A model generated the notes under the pieces. It was not told the origin of the DNA and made no database searches. It saw only the letters and a list, made by a program, of their open reading frames with translations. Below are positions 44,768-53,496 of a stretch of DNA of 64,000 nt, one piece after another (positions within the stretch are counted from its first letter, which is position 1; each line of letters starts with the position of its first letter). The DNA is from Thalassotalea atypica (GTDB lineage Bacteria > Pseudomonadota > Gammaproteobacteria > Enterobacterales > Alteromonadaceae), in assembly GCF_030295975.1 (NCBI RefSeq), contig NZ_AP027364.1, forward strand, positions 2,604,001 through 2,668,000, given 5' to 3'. A program made the translations under genes and the position numbers.

Positions 44768-45541
44768 TTAATGATCGTTAGTATCATTTTGTTGATGTTT
44801 AGATAAGTTAGCACCATTCATCGTTGTTACCTTAACAGGTTGAAAACTTGGTCTAACTTTCCATTTAGGCTTGATTGGAGTAAGCGGTAGAACACGCTTT
44901 TTAGCAACAATCACGTAGACACTACCAAAAGGTCTTAAATAATTATCGGCAAAACGCTGCCATTTTTGACCAATAGCGCCTTCGCCAACATTACCCACTA
45001 AATTGGTATGGAGTCCTCTAATATCATCCAATATTTCAAAACCCATTAATTGCAACCAATCTTTAACTCGCATTGGTGTAAAAAAGTGCTCGTTCCACGG
45101 CAGGTGGTGCCGCCTTAAAGGTGTTATGCGATTGAGTCCAGCTAAACTTACTGGATTAAAACCGGTTACCACCAGATAGCCATTCGGGATCAGCACTCTA
45201 CTTGCTTCACGTAATACATGGTGTGGATCTACCGAAAATTCCAAGGCGTGACTTAACAGTGAGACATCAACGCTGTGTTCGATAAAAGGTAAGTCATCAA
45301 CGTCCGCTATCACACTTGGCTTTTCGTTAAGCTGGCCGACAGAAAACTGATGTTTAATGCTGCAACCTTGCGTCGACAGTTGACTGCTCAGTGCACCTAT
45401 TTTTAGAAAATGATACCCAAAAAACTTTGGTAACCAAGGAGCAAGCGCTTGATCGATATACGCGCGAATAACGTCTCCATTAGGCAATTCGTGCCAATGG
45501 TTTGGGTGATGTGGTTGTCGAAAGGCAAGTGCTGGTTTCAT
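44768..45541 (-). CDS. yafS: SAM-dependent methyltransferase, YafS-like
   Basis: A 257-residue class I methyltransferase of the UbiE/Methyltransf_11 kind. The usual GxGxG glycine motif is weak ('GYHFLKIGALSSQL'), while 'DVDDLPFIEHSVDVSLLSHALEFSVDPHHVLREASRVLIPNGYLVVTGFNP' gives the following motifs. It is divergent from gloB, which precedes mltD; the yafS/gloB/mltD neighbourhood is conserved in gammaproteobacteria, and that is the main basis for the symbol. The substrate is unknown. In E. coli rnhA and dnaQ lie beside this cluster but are not present here. Confidence 0.85.
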   Translation of the reverse strand: MKPALAFRQPHHPNHWHELPNGDVIRAYIDQALAPWLPKFFGYHFLKIGALSSQLSTQGCSIKHQFSVGQLNEKPSVIADVDDLPFIEHSVDVSLLSHALEFSVDPHHVLREASRVLIPNGYLVVTGFNPVSLAGLNRITPLRRHHLPWNEHFFTPMRVKDWLQLMGFEILDDIRGLHTNLVGNVGEGAIGQKWQRFADNYLRPFGSVYVIVAKKRVLPLTPIKPKWKVRPSFQPVKVTTMNGANLSKHQQNDTNDH

Positions 45542-45608
45542 TTAGTGTTTCAGGCTAATCGCATTATTATATATAATAATGGTAAACCTAACGATGAATG
45601 TAAACCCT

Positions 45609-46421
45609 ATGCCGTTAAACGTACTGCCAATCAAAGCATTTTCTGACAATTATATTTGGGCACTGCAACCACAAGGTTGTGCCGAAGTTACACTTGTTGA
45701 CCCAGGCCAAGCTGAGCCTTGCATTGAGTATTTAAAGCAAAATGGCTTATCGTTAAACGCAATTTTAATCACTCATCACCATCCGGATCACACGGGTGGC
45801 GTCGTCGCCTTAAAGGCTTACACTAAAGCATGTGGTCATGACATCAAAGTGTATGGGCCTGCAACAGAGAATATTCCTGCGTGCGACATTAAGTTAGCAG
45901 AAAGTGACTTGGTCTCACTGGCGTTTACGAACACTACCTCAAACGAAAGTACTGAAATCGAGTTTTCCATCCTTGATTTACCCGGTCATACTTCAGGTCA
46001 TATTGCCTACGTTCATGAGCAAGCATTGTTTTGTGGCGATACTTTATTCTCTGGCGGTTGTGGTCGCTTATTTGAAGGAACTGCCGAACAAATGCATCAA
46101 TCATTAGCTAAGCTAAAGGTGCTCCCTGCATCCACCCCTGTTTACTGTACTCATGAATACACGCAAGCTAATTTACACTTCGCTATCGCCGTCGAGCCGA
46201 ATAACAAAGCACTGCAAAATTACTTTGAGCAGGTCATAGCGCTTAGGGCCAAAAATCAAATCACATTACCTTCAACAATACAGTTAGAAAATGCGATCAA
46301 TCCGTTTTTACGCTGCGAACAACAAGACGTAATCATGGCGGCGAATAGCTATAGCCAGCAAACACTTAACAACAGTGTTGAAGTGTTTGCCGCGATTAGA
46401 GCATGGAAAGATAATTTTTAA
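45609..46421 (+). CDS. gloB: Hydroxyacylglutathione hydrolase (glyoxalase II)
   Basis: A ~270-residue metallo-beta-lactamase-fold enzyme that hydrolyses S-D-lactoylglutathione to D-lactate and glutathione, the second step of methylglyoxal detoxification. Binuclear metal ligands are visible: the THHHPDHTGG motif, then 'LPGHTSGHIAYV', 'LFCGDTLFSGGCGRLFEGTAEQM' (His/Asp set) and 'VYCTHEYTQANLHFA'. The C-terminal 'INPFLR' is the family end. The start is uncertain. ATG 45609 best matches the family opening (LxVLPIKAFSDNYIW), while ATGs at 45579 and 45594 are also in frame; none has a clear ribosome site, and TATATAAT lies right before the first. Confidence 0.95.
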   Translation: MPLNVLPIKAFSDNYIWALQPQGCAEVTLVDPGQAEPCIEYLKQNGLSLNAILITHHHPDHTGGVVALKAYTKACGHDIKVYGPATENIPACDIKLAESDLVSLAFTNTTSNESTEIEFSILDLPGHTSGHIAYVHEQALFCGDTLFSGGCGRLFEGTAEQMHQSLAKLKVLPASTPVYCTHEYTQANLHFAIAVEPNNKALQNYFEQVIALRAKNQITLPSTIQLENAINPFLRCEQQDVIMAANSYSQQTLNNSVEVFAAIRAWKDNF

Positions 46422-46502
46422 TCGCAGCAAAAATACCGCAAACACTTGAATTCATTTTTCAAACACGTAAAATTTTGTAACTTTTCGCCGAATAGAAACC
46501 AT

Positions 46503-48128
46503 ATGAAGTATTTATCTCTTTCGCTCTCAGCATCGCTATTATTATTGGGTTGTCAGTCAACCACTTTCCCGTCAGCTGAAGAGGAAGCTCAAATCGTTGC
46601 TACTGAACATCTAGCGGATCCAATTGAAATCAATCAAGCGCTTTTAGCGGATGAGTCTATTGCGGTGATTCACCCTGTAGCCGATGTTGACATTGACCTA
46701 GACAATAATGACATTCATATCTCAAGCGATATTTGGCAGCATATACGTCAAAATCTAAGCTTTGATATTCCAAGTAACAAACGTATTGACGCTCAGCGCA
46801 ACTGGTATGTTAAGCACCCTAATTACTTGGATCGTGTGGCAAAACGTGCGGAGCCTTTCATGCACTATATAGTGCAAGAGTTAGAGGCCAATGATATGCC
46901 TCTAGAAATGACCTTGTTACCCATCGTTGAAAGTGCTTTTGACCCGTTTGCCTACTCGCATGGCAGAGCATCAGGGATGTGGCAATTCGTTCCGGGAACA
47001 GGAAAACGCTTTGGCATGAAGCAAAACTGGTGGTATGACGGACGACGTGACGTTGCCGCATCAACACAGGGCGCTGTTAAATACCTAAAATACCTTCACA
47101 AATATTTTGACGGTGATTGGTTATTAGCACTTGCGGCTTATAATTCCGGCGAAGGCCGCGTAAAACGTGCGATGAGAAATAATGCACGCAAAAATAAGCC
47201 TACTGACTTTTGGTCGTTGGATTTACCTAAAGAAACTCGCGCCTATGTTCCCAAGCTGTTAGCACTGGCAGAAATTGTCAAACAACCAGAAAAGTTCGAC
47301 TTAAAGCTTTACGAAATTGAAAACCGTGAAGTCATCACTAAGGTCGATATCAAGTCTCAATTAGACTTAGCCAAAGCGGCTCGCCTTGCTGAATTATCAT
47401 TAGCAGAAATTCAACGTTTAAACCCAGGTTTTAATCGCTGGGCAACTGATCCAGATGGGCCACATTATTTACTATTACCAACATCTAAAATTGAACAATT
47501 TACCACTGGATTGGCAAAGCTGTCTGACAAAGATCGTTTATCTTGGCAACGCTACAAAATTAAAAATGGTGATAGCTTAATTAAGATTGCCAATAAATTT
47601 CACACCACACCAGAGCTTGTTGCCAAGGTAAATAATGTCAAGGGCACCAACATACGTGCCGGCAAACATTTATTGATCCCTGTTGCCGCACAGGCGCTTG
47701 ATGATTACATATTGTCCCAAGATAAGCGGTTAGCTAAAACACAAAGCAGAGAAAGAAGCGGCGTTAAGTTGACCCATCTTGTGAAAAATGGCGACACCCT
47801 ATGGGATATCAGCCGTGTCTATAAAGTCAGCACAAAAAGTATCGCGAAATGGAATGGCATGGCGCCAAGGGACTATATCAAGCCAGGACAGAAGCTCGTG
47901 ATCTGGCAAAAAGCCAAAATGACACAATCATCGGCTAGCCCAGTTGAACAAATCGTGATGCGCAATATCCGATATAAAGTACGTCGTGGCGATTCCTTTG
48001 CGCGTATTGCGGATAAATTTAATGTCCGCATCAGTGACATCGAGAAATGGAACAGTTTGAGTCGTAAAAACTATCTTCAGCCTGGTCAAATGTTAAAGCT
48101 GTCGGTTGATGTGACCAACAGCATTTAG
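46503..48128 (+). CDS. mltD: Membrane-bound lytic murein transglycosylase D
   Basis: A 541-residue outer-membrane lipoprotein (lipobox LLGC, Cys17). It cleaves peptidoglycan glycan strands with formation of 1,6-anhydro-MurNAc. The SLT domain (~110-250) carries the catalytic Glu in 'LPIVESAFDPFAYSHGRASGMWQF' and the 'LLALAAYNSGEGRV' motif. Three LysM repeats follow, beginning YKIKNGDSL, HLVKNGDTL and YKVRRGDSF; E. coli MltD has two. The ATG at 46503 gives the lipoprotein signal; a TTG at 46446 would place 19 residues before it and is rejected. It is 81 bases after gloB in the same direction and probably cotranscribed. Confidence 0.96.
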   Translation: MKYLSLSLSASLLLLGCQSTTFPSAEEEAQIVATEHLADPIEINQALLADESIAVIHPVADVDIDLDNNDIHISSDIWQHIRQNLSFDIPSNKRIDAQRNWYVKHPNYLDRVAKRAEPFMHYIVQELEANDMPLEMTLLPIVESAFDPFAYSHGRASGMWQFVPGTGKRFGMKQNWWYDGRRDVAASTQGAVKYLKYLHKYFDGDWLLALAAYNSGEGRVKRAMRNNARKNKPTDFWSLDLPKETRAYVPKLLALAEIVKQPEKFDLKLYEIENREVITKVDIKSQLDLAKAARLAELSLAEIQRLNPGFNRWATDPDGPHYLLLPTSKIEQFTTGLAKLSDKDRLSWQRYKIKNGDSLIKIANKFHTTPELVAKVNNVKGTNIRAGKHLLIPVAAQALDDYILSQDKRLAKTQSRERSGVKLTHLVKNGDTLWDISRVYKVSTKSIAKWNGMAPRDYIKPGQKLVIWQKAKMTQSSASPVEQIVMRNIRYKVRRGDSFARIADKFNVRISDIEKWNSLSRKNYLQPGQMLKLSVDVTNSI

Positions 48129-48155
48129 TTTTAAACCTTTAAAGCATTAGAAAAT

Positions 48156-48178
48156 AAGCGCTCGTATGGGCGCTTTTT
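48156..48178 (+). terminator. Terminator after mltD
   Basis: AAGCGCTC-GTAT-GGGCGCTT (two G-T pairs near the loop) followed by six T; ends the gloB-mltD unit. Confidence 0.8.
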
Positions 48179-48193
48179 TCTAATTCTGATTTA

Positions 48194-48367
48194 TTAATGC
48201 ATTGTCACTTTACAATATGTAGTCCCACTCCCCGCTCGAAAAACAAAGCCTTTTTCAATGAGTAAATCGTTAAAAGCTGTACTTATTCCTGGAATAATAT
48301 TCGCCAGTGAATCGTACCGATTACAAATTGATACTTTATAGAGGCCATGTTCAGCATGTATTGTCAT
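48194..48367 (-). CDS. Possible small protein, unknown
   Basis: A 57-codon frame starting MTIHAEHGLYKVSICNRYDS and ending in an 'IEKGFVFRAGSGTTYCKVTMH' region. The amino-acid mix looks protein-like (no long runs, a plausible alpha/beta pattern). An AAGGGGG stretch lies 11 or more bases before the ATG, which is long for a ribosome site. An in-frame TTG extends it by 13 codons. It fills the 380-base gap between mltD and the porin, against the direction of both. No family is recognised and it may be spurious. Confidence 0.35.
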   Translation of the reverse strand: MTIHAEHGLYKVSICNRYDSLANIIPGISTAFNDLLIEKGFVFRAGSGTTYCKVTMH

Positions 48368-48507
48368 AAAACTTTCACATATCCCCCTTAAGCTCCTCAC
48401 TCTCAAAAGTATGCGTGTCTTATAATAATTCCGTCATCACTTTTTACTAAACAGCGTAGACCAATGTTAGCGCTTATATTTATTTTTTAGTTAAGTTGTC
48501 GATAAAA

Positions 48508-49611
48508 ATGAACAAAACTACATTTGCTATTTCAACAGTGTTGCTCACGTTAGTGAGTGCTTTTACACCTTATGCCACAAGCCAAGAGCATAAAAAATAT
48601 GATATTGATTCTCTTTGGCAAAATGCCACCTTATACCAGCAAGGAGATCAAAAGCTCGTGCTTTCTGGCCGATTACAAAGTGATGCGGTATGGGTCGATG
48701 AAAACTCATATGATGATAGTACTTGGCGTCGTTTCCGATTTGGATTTAAGGCTCACTTGAGTCAACAATTCATGTTCCACCTAGAAGCTGATTTTGATCT
48801 TAATAATGAAGCTGAGTATAGGAGTCTCACCGATGCTTACTTCGGCTTTTCCTTATCTAATGGTGCAAAATTTAAAGTCCTAAAACAATCCGCAGGCTTT
48901 ACTTTAGATGGCAATACTTCATCAAAAAAACTGCTAACCACTGAACGAAATAACCTGACGAATAATCTTTGGTTCACCAACGAGTATTATACGGGTTTAA
49001 GTTACAGCAACACATTCGATGATAAAATCAATTACAAAGCAGCGGTTTATGCGAATGATGGCGCAGAAGAGATCAGTGATTTTGACGCCGGATATTTTAC
49101 TTTATTTTCAGTCACTTATAAAGATGTACAAACATCTTGGTGGGATGCAGCAAGCTACACATTAGACTACGTTTATAATGATGAAGATGACGGAGCCGAT
49201 ACCCGTGACTTTGAACATATCGTCAGCATTTCAAGCGTTTTTGACAAAAACAATTGGCAAGTTGCCACTGACTTTGCCATAGGGAAAGGCTTTTCAAATC
49301 AAAGTAATGTCACGGGCGTAGTTATCATGCCAAGCTATGATTTTTCAAATCATACGCAATTAGTTGCTAGATATACCTACATTAACAGTAATGGCGATAA
49401 CGGTGTGCGCCTTAATAGGTATGAGAACCGAGCGATTGAAGGCAGAGGTGATAAATACCATGAGCTTTATACCGGACTCAACTATTACCTCAACCAGCAC
49501 AAACTAAAGCTACAACTAGGACTACAATACGCCAACATGAAAGACGAAGCCCTTGACGGAGGTAAATTTGCAGGCTGGAGTGCTACCACGGGAGTCAGGT
49601 TATACTGGTAA
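48508..49611 (+). CDS. Porin, phosphate-selective O/P-like
   Basis: A 367-residue outer-membrane beta-barrel. The signal peptide MNKTTFAISTVLLTLVSAFTPYATS is followed by a barrel opening 'LVLSGRLQSDAVWVDENSYDDSTWRRFRFGFKAHLSQQFMFHLEADFD', the typical start of phosphate-selective porin O/P (OprP/OprO) proteins. It continues with alternating amphipathic strands and ends in an aromatic residue (VRLYW). Substrate selectivity cannot be read from sequence. The family name reflects the founding members and does not prove phosphate transport. The ATG at 48508 is preferred to a TTG four codons upstream. No phosphate-regulon box was recognised. Confidence 0.82.
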   Translation: MNKTTFAISTVLLTLVSAFTPYATSQEHKKYDIDSLWQNATLYQQGDQKLVLSGRLQSDAVWVDENSYDDSTWRRFRFGFKAHLSQQFMFHLEADFDLNNEAEYRSLTDAYFGFSLSNGAKFKVLKQSAGFTLDGNTSSKKLLTTERNNLTNNLWFTNEYYTGLSYSNTFDDKINYKAAVYANDGAEEISDFDAGYFTLFSVTYKDVQTSWWDAASYTLDYVYNDEDDGADTRDFEHIVSISSVFDKNNWQVATDFAIGKGFSNQSNVTGVVIMPSYDFSNHTQLVARYTYINSNGDNGVRLNRYENRAIEGRGDKYHELYTGLNYYLNQHKLKLQLGLQYANMKDEALDGGKFAGWSATTGVRLYW

Positions 49612-49853
49612 ATGTACGGTAATATAACGTTCTGTAAATAGCGCATAATAATAAAATATTATGCGTAAATTGCTCTGCTCATATCTAAGGTGAATTTCGA
49701 AAGAATAACCACAGGTTGCCTTACTTTATGCTTTTATTAAAAAGCAACACATGAACAATGCTATCAACAAACAAAAAATTACGACGGACGTAAGGACAGG
49801 GTATAACGTTATCCGTTACAATTTATTTTTCCCAATTAACGAGCGTATAGACC

Positions 49854-50480
49854 GTGGCCGACATTTCTCTCCTTCTACTTTTTATCCCGACCTTTTTCTT
49901 CGTCAGTTTAACGCCAGGTATGTGCATGACGCTGGCCATGACATTAGGCATGACCATTGGGGTTAGACGAACCGCCTGGATGATGATTGGCGAGCTAATT
50001 GGCGTGGCGATTGTTGCGATTGCTGCGGTGATCGGCGTTTCAACAATCATGCTGCAATACCCGTTGATTTTTAATGGCTTAAAAATTTTTGGCGCGACTT
50101 ACCTTATGTATATCGGCATAAACATGTGGCGCTCAAAGGGCAAGCTTGCTGTAACTGACACTGATTTAACTGATAAACAGAAAACAGCCCGTTCTGTATT
50201 ATTTAATCAGGGGCTTATTACTGCCATTGCGAACCCTAAAGGTTGGGCATTTATGGTGTCCTTGCTGCCCCCTTTTATTAATACCGATTACCCCTTGGCG
50301 AGCCAATTAAGCTTGTTAATTTCGATTATTCTATTATCAGAACTAGTGTGCATGACACTTTATGCAACGGGGGGCAAAACTATCGGTAAATTGCTCACCC
50401 AGAAAAACAACGTCAAACTGCTTAATAAAATATCCGGTAGTCTGATGATTTTGGTTGGTATTTGGCTGGCATTAAGCTAG
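49854..50480 (+). CDS. LysE/RhtB-family amino-acid exporter
   Basis: A 208-residue membrane protein with six predicted helices, typical of LysE/RhtB translocators that export amino acids or homoserine lactones. The N-terminal 'LLLFIPTFFFVSLTPGMCMTLAMTLGMTIG' carries the family PGP-like 'LTPG' motif. 'FNGLKIFGATYLMYIGINMWRS' and 'FNQGLITAIANPKGWAFMVSLLPPFI' are hallmark segments. Translation starts at GTG, with GAG about ten bases upstream. The substrate is unknown. It is convergent with a lipoprotein gene and has no partner gene. Confidence 0.9.
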   Translation: MADISLLLLFIPTFFFVSLTPGMCMTLAMTLGMTIGVRRTAWMMIGELIGVAIVAIAAVIGVSTIMLQYPLIFNGLKIFGATYLMYIGINMWRSKGKLAVTDTDLTDKQKTARSVLFNQGLITAIANPKGWAFMVSLLPPFINTDYPLASQLSLLISIILLSELVCMTLYATGGKTIGKLLTQKNNVKLLNKISGSLMILVGIWLALS

Positions 50481-50491
50481 TTCATATCAAA

Positions 50492-50962
50492 TTAACGAAA
50501 AGTTGTTAAATCAACAAAAAATGAATGTTGAGTTAACTTATCATTATTTTCACTATCAATAATAAAAATAATCTTCCATTTCATCTTAGCCAACGAACAA
50601 GAACCAAACAAAACCTGAGCATTAAACACACTAGCTTCTTCTTGTGCTGTTGCTTGCTTTACAAAAAATAACGGGATTTTTCCCATGAACATATCGACAC
50701 CTTCCATGTGTGCTGAGATCTTAATTATTTCATGCTCGCCAAGGTAATTCACATACAAATTGACTGGTGTTTCAGCTTTAGGACTCTCTTGATCAAAGCT
50801 AATAAAAAAGCGACCTTGAGGGGTGTCGACTGCACAAGTTGATTGAGACGAAATACATTTAGGTTCAATAGTTTTAACAGTCATTTCATCTTTCGAAAAA
50901 CAGCCTGTTAAAGCAAGTAAAAGCAACACCATAAATATGCGTTTTTCAACTATTCTTTTCAT
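50492..50962 (-). CDS. Lipoprotein of unknown function beside the cbb3 oxidase genes
   Basis: A 156-residue lipoprotein (MKRIVEKRIFMVLLLLALTGC, lipid-bearing Cys21). The mature part is a small beta-sandwich-like domain with Met-rich 'SAHMEGVDMFMGKIPLFF' and a later 'FGSCSLAKMKWKIIFII' pattern. This recalls YtkA/FixH-like domains and copper-binding sites rich in Met and His. It has Cys pairs (CISSQSTCAV). It is divergent from ccoN. A role in copper or oxidase assembly is a guess from position and Met content. The start used is the ATG giving a lipoprotein signal; an in-frame ATG 13 codons earlier is less likely. Confidence 0.75.
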   Translation of the reverse strand: MKRIVEKRIFMVLLLLALTGCFSKDEMTVKTIEPKCISSQSTCAVDTPQGRFFISFDQESPKAETPVNLYVNYLGEHEIIKISAHMEGVDMFMGKIPLFFVKQATAQEEASVFNAQVLFGSCSLAKMKWKIIFIIDSENNDKLTQHSFFVDLTTFR

Positions 50963-51028
50963 TATTGTAAAAAATACCTCATTTTCGTAAATCTCTGTCA
51001 CAAAGCTGTAATAACCCTAAAATTTTTA

Positions 51029-51042
51029 TTGATATAAAACAG
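51029..51042 (+). promoter_or_regulatory. Weak FNR-box candidate upstream of ccoN
   Basis: TTGATATAAAACAG matches eight of the ten conserved positions of the FNR box (TTGATNNNNATCAA) with the correct spacing. It lies 187 bases before the ccoN ATG. Regulation of cco genes by the fnr gene at 58493 is expected from other bacteria. Confidence 0.35.
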
Positions 51043-51228
51043 GTTTTGTTTCCAATTGTAATGACTTCTTGATTGTAAATCATTATCATGCGCTCGAGTT
51101 GGAAACTCTCTGATGTAAAGCACTTCTTTTTGGTCTATAACTTACTATGGTAAATAGGTTATTTATCGAACAATTTTGCATCAAAACTGAATTTTTAATT
51201 AAATAATTATAACTGCGGAATCCATAAC

Positions 51229-52653
51229 ATGAATCAAGGTAATACATCAGCAGTAGACTACAACATGAACGTTGTACGTCAATTTACTGTGATGACTGTC
51301 ATCTGGGGCATCGTTGGTACGCTAGTTGGTGTCTTAATCGCTGCACAATTAATTTGGCCAGCATTAAATTTTGAGACCCCATGGCTAACCTACTCCCGTC
51401 TTCGTCCGTTGCACACCAATGCGGTTATCTTCGCATTTGGTACTAGTGCGTTATTTGCTACTTCTTATTACGTTGTTCAACGAACGTGTAAAGCGACACT
51501 TTTCGGTGGCAGTTTAGCATCGTTCACGTTTTGGGGTTGGCAAGCCGTTATTGTTTTAGCAGCAATAACACTTCCTATGGGCTACACCTCAAGTAAAGAG
51601 TATGCGGAATTGGAATGGCCAATCGATATTCTCATCGCTGTTGTTTGGGTCTCGTACGCTATCGTGTTCTTTGGTACGTTAATTAAGCGTAAAACGTCTC
51701 ACATCTATGTAGCAAACTGGTTCTTCGGTGGTTTCATTATAACGGTTGCTGTACTTCACATCGGTAACTCGATGGTAATTCCTGTCTCTATGATGAAGTC
51801 ATATTCATTGTACTCGGGTGCAATCGATGCGATGATGCAGTGGTGGTACGGGCATAATGCCGTTGGTTTCCTTCTTACTGCTGGTTTCTTAGGTATGATG
51901 TATTACTTCGTTCCTAAACAAGCTGAACGTCCGGTTTATTCTTACCGCTTATCAATTGTTCACTTTTGGGCACTTGTTTCATTATACATTTGGGCTGGAC
52001 CTCACCACTTACATTACACCGCTCTTCCTGACTGGGCGCAATCAGTAGGTATGGTAATGTCTATCGTATTATTCCTTCCTTCTTGGGGTGGTATGATTAA
52101 CGGTATCATGACGCTATCAGGTGCGTGGCACAAGCTTCGTCACGATCCAATTCTACGTTTCCTAATTGTTTCATTGTCTTTCTATGGTATGTCTACATTT
52201 GAAGGCCCAATGATGGCGATTAAATCAGTTAACGCTTTATCTCACTACACTGACTGGACAGTAGGTCACGTTCATTCAGGTGCATTGGGTTGGGTTGCCA
52301 TGGTATCTATCGGTGCAATGTATCACTTAATTCCAGTGTTATTTAATCAAGAACGTATGTACAGCATTCGTTTAATCAACATTCACTTCTGGATGCACAC
52401 AGCGGGTATTGTTTTATATATCGTTGCTATGTGGATTTCAGGTGTTATGCAAGGTTTGATGTGGCGCGCAGTAAATACTGATGGTACGTTGACTTATAGC
52501 TTCGTTGAAAGTCTAACCGCTTCGTACCCGTTCTACTTTATTCGATTCTTAGGTGGTGTGTTGGTTGTTGCTGGTTTCTTACTAATGGCTTACAACATGT
52601 TCAAAACCATGGGTGCTGAAAACGGCAGCCTTAAGAAAGTAGAAGCGGCTTAA
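51229..52653 (+). CDS. ccoN: cbb3-type cytochrome c oxidase subunit I
   Basis: A 474-residue catalytic subunit of the high-affinity cbb3 terminal oxidase, with about 12 membrane helices. Heme and CuB ligand histidines lie in '[30 protein letters not shown]' (low-spin heme His), '[30 protein letters not shown]' (CuB His and the Tyr region), '[18 protein letters not shown]', and '[23 protein letters not shown]' with '[13 protein letters not shown]'. It reduces oxygen to water at low oxygen and pumps protons. It heads ccoNOQP. The ATG follows GCGGAAT; the long upstream region holds a possible FNR box. Confidence 0.98.
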   Translation: MNQGNTSAVDYNMNVVRQFTVMTVIWGIVGTLVGVLIAAQLIWPALNFETPWLTYSRLRPLHTNAVIFAFGTSALFATSYYVVQRTCKATLFGGSLASFTFWGWQAVIVLAAITLPMGYTSSKEYAELEWPIDILIAVVWVSYAIVFFGTLIKRKTSHIYVANWFFGGFIITVAVLHIGNSMVIPVSMMKSYSLYSGAIDAMMQWWYGHNAVGFLLTAGFLGMMYYFVPKQAERPVYSYRLSIVHFWALVSLYIWAGPHHLHYTALPDWAQSVGMVMSIVLFLPSWGGMINGIMTLSGAWHKLRHDPILRFLIVSLSFYGMSTFEGPMMAIKSVNALSHYTDWTVGHVHSGALGWVAMVSIGAMYHLIPVLFNQERMYSIRLINIHFWMHTAGIVLYIVAMWISGVMQGLMWRAVNTDGTLTYSFVESLTASYPFYFIRFLGGVLVVAGFLLMAYNMFKTMGAENGSLKKVEAA

Positions 52654-52663
52654 GGAGTACCCT

Positions 52664-53308
52664 ATGCAAAATAAACATGAAAAAGTAGAAAAACACGTTG
52701 GTTGGTTCTTCACGTTTACTATCTTAGCGATAAGCTTAGGTGGCCTAGCTGAGATCACACCGTTGTTTTTCCAAAAAGAAACTACACAACCTGTGACTAA
52801 CTTACGTCCATATACAGCGTTGGAAATGGAAGGTCGTGACATCTACATCCGTGAAGGTTGTAATACATGTCACAGCCAAATGATTCGCCCGTTTCGTGCT
52901 GAAACCGAACGTTACGGTCACTATTCTGTTGCTGGTGAACACGTTTGGGAACATCCATTTTTATGGGGTTCAAAACGAACGGGTCCTGATTTAGCCCGTG
53001 TTGGTGGTCGTTATAGCGATGACTGGCATCGTGCACATTTAATCGACCCTCGTTCAGTTGTGCCAGAGTCCAATATGCCTTCATTTAAGTGGTTAGAAGA
53101 GAACACATTAGATGGCAAGCTTACCGCTAAAAAGCTTGAAACATTTAATTTCTTAACTAAAAACCGTAGTCATAAAGACGCGCAAGGTAATGCGATTCCC
53201 CTTTATTCTTCAGAAGATATTGCTAACGCAAAATCAGACGTAGAAGGTAAAACGGAAATGCAGGCATTGATTGCCTACTTGCAGTCACTTGGTCATGCGT
53301 TGAAATAA
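52664..53308 (+). CDS. ccoO: cbb3 oxidase subunit II, monoheme cytochrome c
   Basis: A 214-residue membrane-anchored cytochrome c. One N-terminal helix (~17-36) is followed by a periplasmic domain with the heme site '[15 protein letters not shown]' (CxxCH) and a later Met ligand region ('[14 protein letters not shown]'). It accepts electrons in the oxidase and passes them to subunit I. It starts ten bases after ccoN with AAGGAG before the ATG. A mildly longer loop after the axial-Met region carries the sequence '[20 protein letters not shown]', typical of marine Alteromonadales. Confidence 0.97.
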   Translation: MQNKHEKVEKHVGWFFTFTILAISLGGLAEITPLFFQKETTQPVTNLRPYTALEMEGRDIYIREGCNTCHSQMIRPFRAETERYGHYSVAGEHVWEHPFLWGSKRTGPDLARVGGRYSDDWHRAHLIDPRSVVPESNMPSFKWLEENTLDGKLTAKKLETFNFLTKNRSHKDAQGNAIPLYSSEDIANAKSDVEGKTEMQALIAYLQSLGHALK

Positions 53309-53310
53309 TC

Positions 53311-53496
53311 ATGATGGACTATGGAACAGTTAGAGGGCTAATCGCCCTTCTAATATTGGCACTTTTTATCATTATTGTGGTTTGGTCATATAGCAAAAAG
53401 CGTAAAACATCGTTTGATGACGCCGCTAACTCTATTTTTGAAGAAGACCGCAATAATAAAGATATAAACGAACAGGAGACTAATAATAATGTCTAG
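53311..53496 (+). CDS. ccoQ: cbb3 oxidase small subunit CcoQ
   Basis: A 61-residue protein with one membrane helix (~7-25), then a short polar tail with 'YSKKRKTSFDDAANSIFEED', the characteristic CcoQ/FixQ ending. It stabilises the oxidase complex. It starts two bases after the ccoO stop, and its last codons overlap the ccoP start by eight bases (53489-53496), so translation is coupled through the operon. Confidence 0.93.
   Translation: MMDYGTVRGLIALLILALFIIIVVWSYSKKRKTSFDDAANSIFEEDRNNKDINEQETNNNV

Noticed and set aside
49751-49966. A 71-codon frame ahead of the LysE-type gene
   Set aside because: It overlaps the start of the transporter in another frame and has no ribosome site; the transporter has clear homology features.
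51070-51088. A Fur-box-like stretch upstream of ccoN
   Set aside because: The right half matches the 19-base Fur consensus but the left half does not (about 13 of 19), which is too weak in AT-rich DNA to call.
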